Assembly (NCBI GenBank): GCA_009780595.1
Contig: WQZT01000134.1
Location: 1 to 5,039, forward strand
From: Treponema sp.
GTDB lineage: Bacteria > Spirochaetota > Spirochaetia > Treponematales > Breznakiellaceae
Length of the DNA: 5,039 nucleotides
Direction: 5' to 3'
The notes beneath the pieces are model-generated. The model saw only the letters and a list, made by a program, of their open reading frames with translations. It was not told where the DNA came from and searched no databases. Each line of letters starts with the position of its first letter. Position 1 is the first letter of the stretch. Shown in pieces: positions 4,992-5,039 of this stretch. Made by a program: the position numbers and the translations under genes.

Positions 4992-5039
4992 GTAATTCAG
5001 ATCAACGACTAAGTATACGTCTGAGATCTCTGTGATTAC

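Larger units (their letters stand above)
4547..5039. other. AT-rich intergenic region with repeats, promoters and stem-loops
   Basis: About 490 bases follow recG to the window edge without a convincing conventional gene. Base composition changes abruptly: most of it is A/T-rich with long T-runs, while short GC-containing islands form inverted repeats. It holds a terminator candidate, two convergent promoter candidates, two phased T-tract arrays, two short tandem repeats and several stem-loops, listed separately. The last 44 bases (4996-5039) are open in frame 1 without a start codon and are unassigned. Confidence 0.85.

Noticed and set aside
4759..4995. 78-codon + strand open frame rich in Phe, Ser and Arg
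   Set aside because: It needs a TTG start with no Shine-Dalgarno, its composition comes from the phased T-tracts, and it crosses the - strand promoter candidate. The protein looks like low-complexity translation of non-coding DNA.

Overview
This window is ordinary bacterial chromosome over its first 4.5 kb, followed by about 490 bases of AT-rich, highly patterned non-coding DNA. Three genes lie head-to-tail on the + strand: the 3' part of dnaE (replicative DNA polymerase III alpha subunit; its 5' part is outside the window), a YggT-family membrane protein, and recG (ATP-dependent branched-DNA helicase). Gaps are 55 nt (dnaE to yggT) and 15 nt (yggT to recG). I see no terminator in either gap, so co-transcription is likely. 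The coding DNA is moderately GC-rich and the region after recG is strongly AT-rich. The lineage cannot be fixed from these genes. My impression from the protein style is a spirochaete (Treponema-like), but I hold that loosely.

Region 1-1797 (dnaE): the fragment opens inside the conserved polymerase core and continues through the helix-hairpin-helix region, an internal beta-clamp-binding motif (QTSLF), two tandem related OB-fold units instead of the usual single one, an Ala/Pro/Glu linker, and a C-terminal domain interrupted by a small 15-bp-periodic repeat with palindromic units. Region 1853-2437 encodes a four-helix YggT protein behind a strong Shine-Dalgarno. Region 2453-4546 encodes full-length RecG with all helicase motifs.

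Region 4547-5039 has no convincing ordinary gene but is not featureless. It starts with a probable intrinsic terminator for the recG operon. Next comes a near-consensus + strand promoter (TTGACA, 18 bp, TATCAT) preceded by four T-tracts at about 9.5-bp spacing. Then come a 15-bp direct repeat that lies in frame at the start of a possible leaderless 51-codon ORF, a nested inverted repeat, and a short 8-bp repeat. A - strand promoter (extended -10 TGGTATAAT) faces the first one and is preceded, in its own direction, by about eight phased A-tracts. The two promoters are convergent, their predicted starts are about 130 bp apart, and both carry A/T-tracts centred near -42, -52, -61 and -71. Two further stem-loops and an unassigned sequence run to the window edge.

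The genes fit a genome-maintenance theme: DnaE replicates the chromosome and RecG remodels stalled forks. YggT is a membrane protein of uncertain role. The most unusual material is the convergent, curved-DNA promoter pair after recG, and the repeats and duplication in the DnaE C-terminal half.
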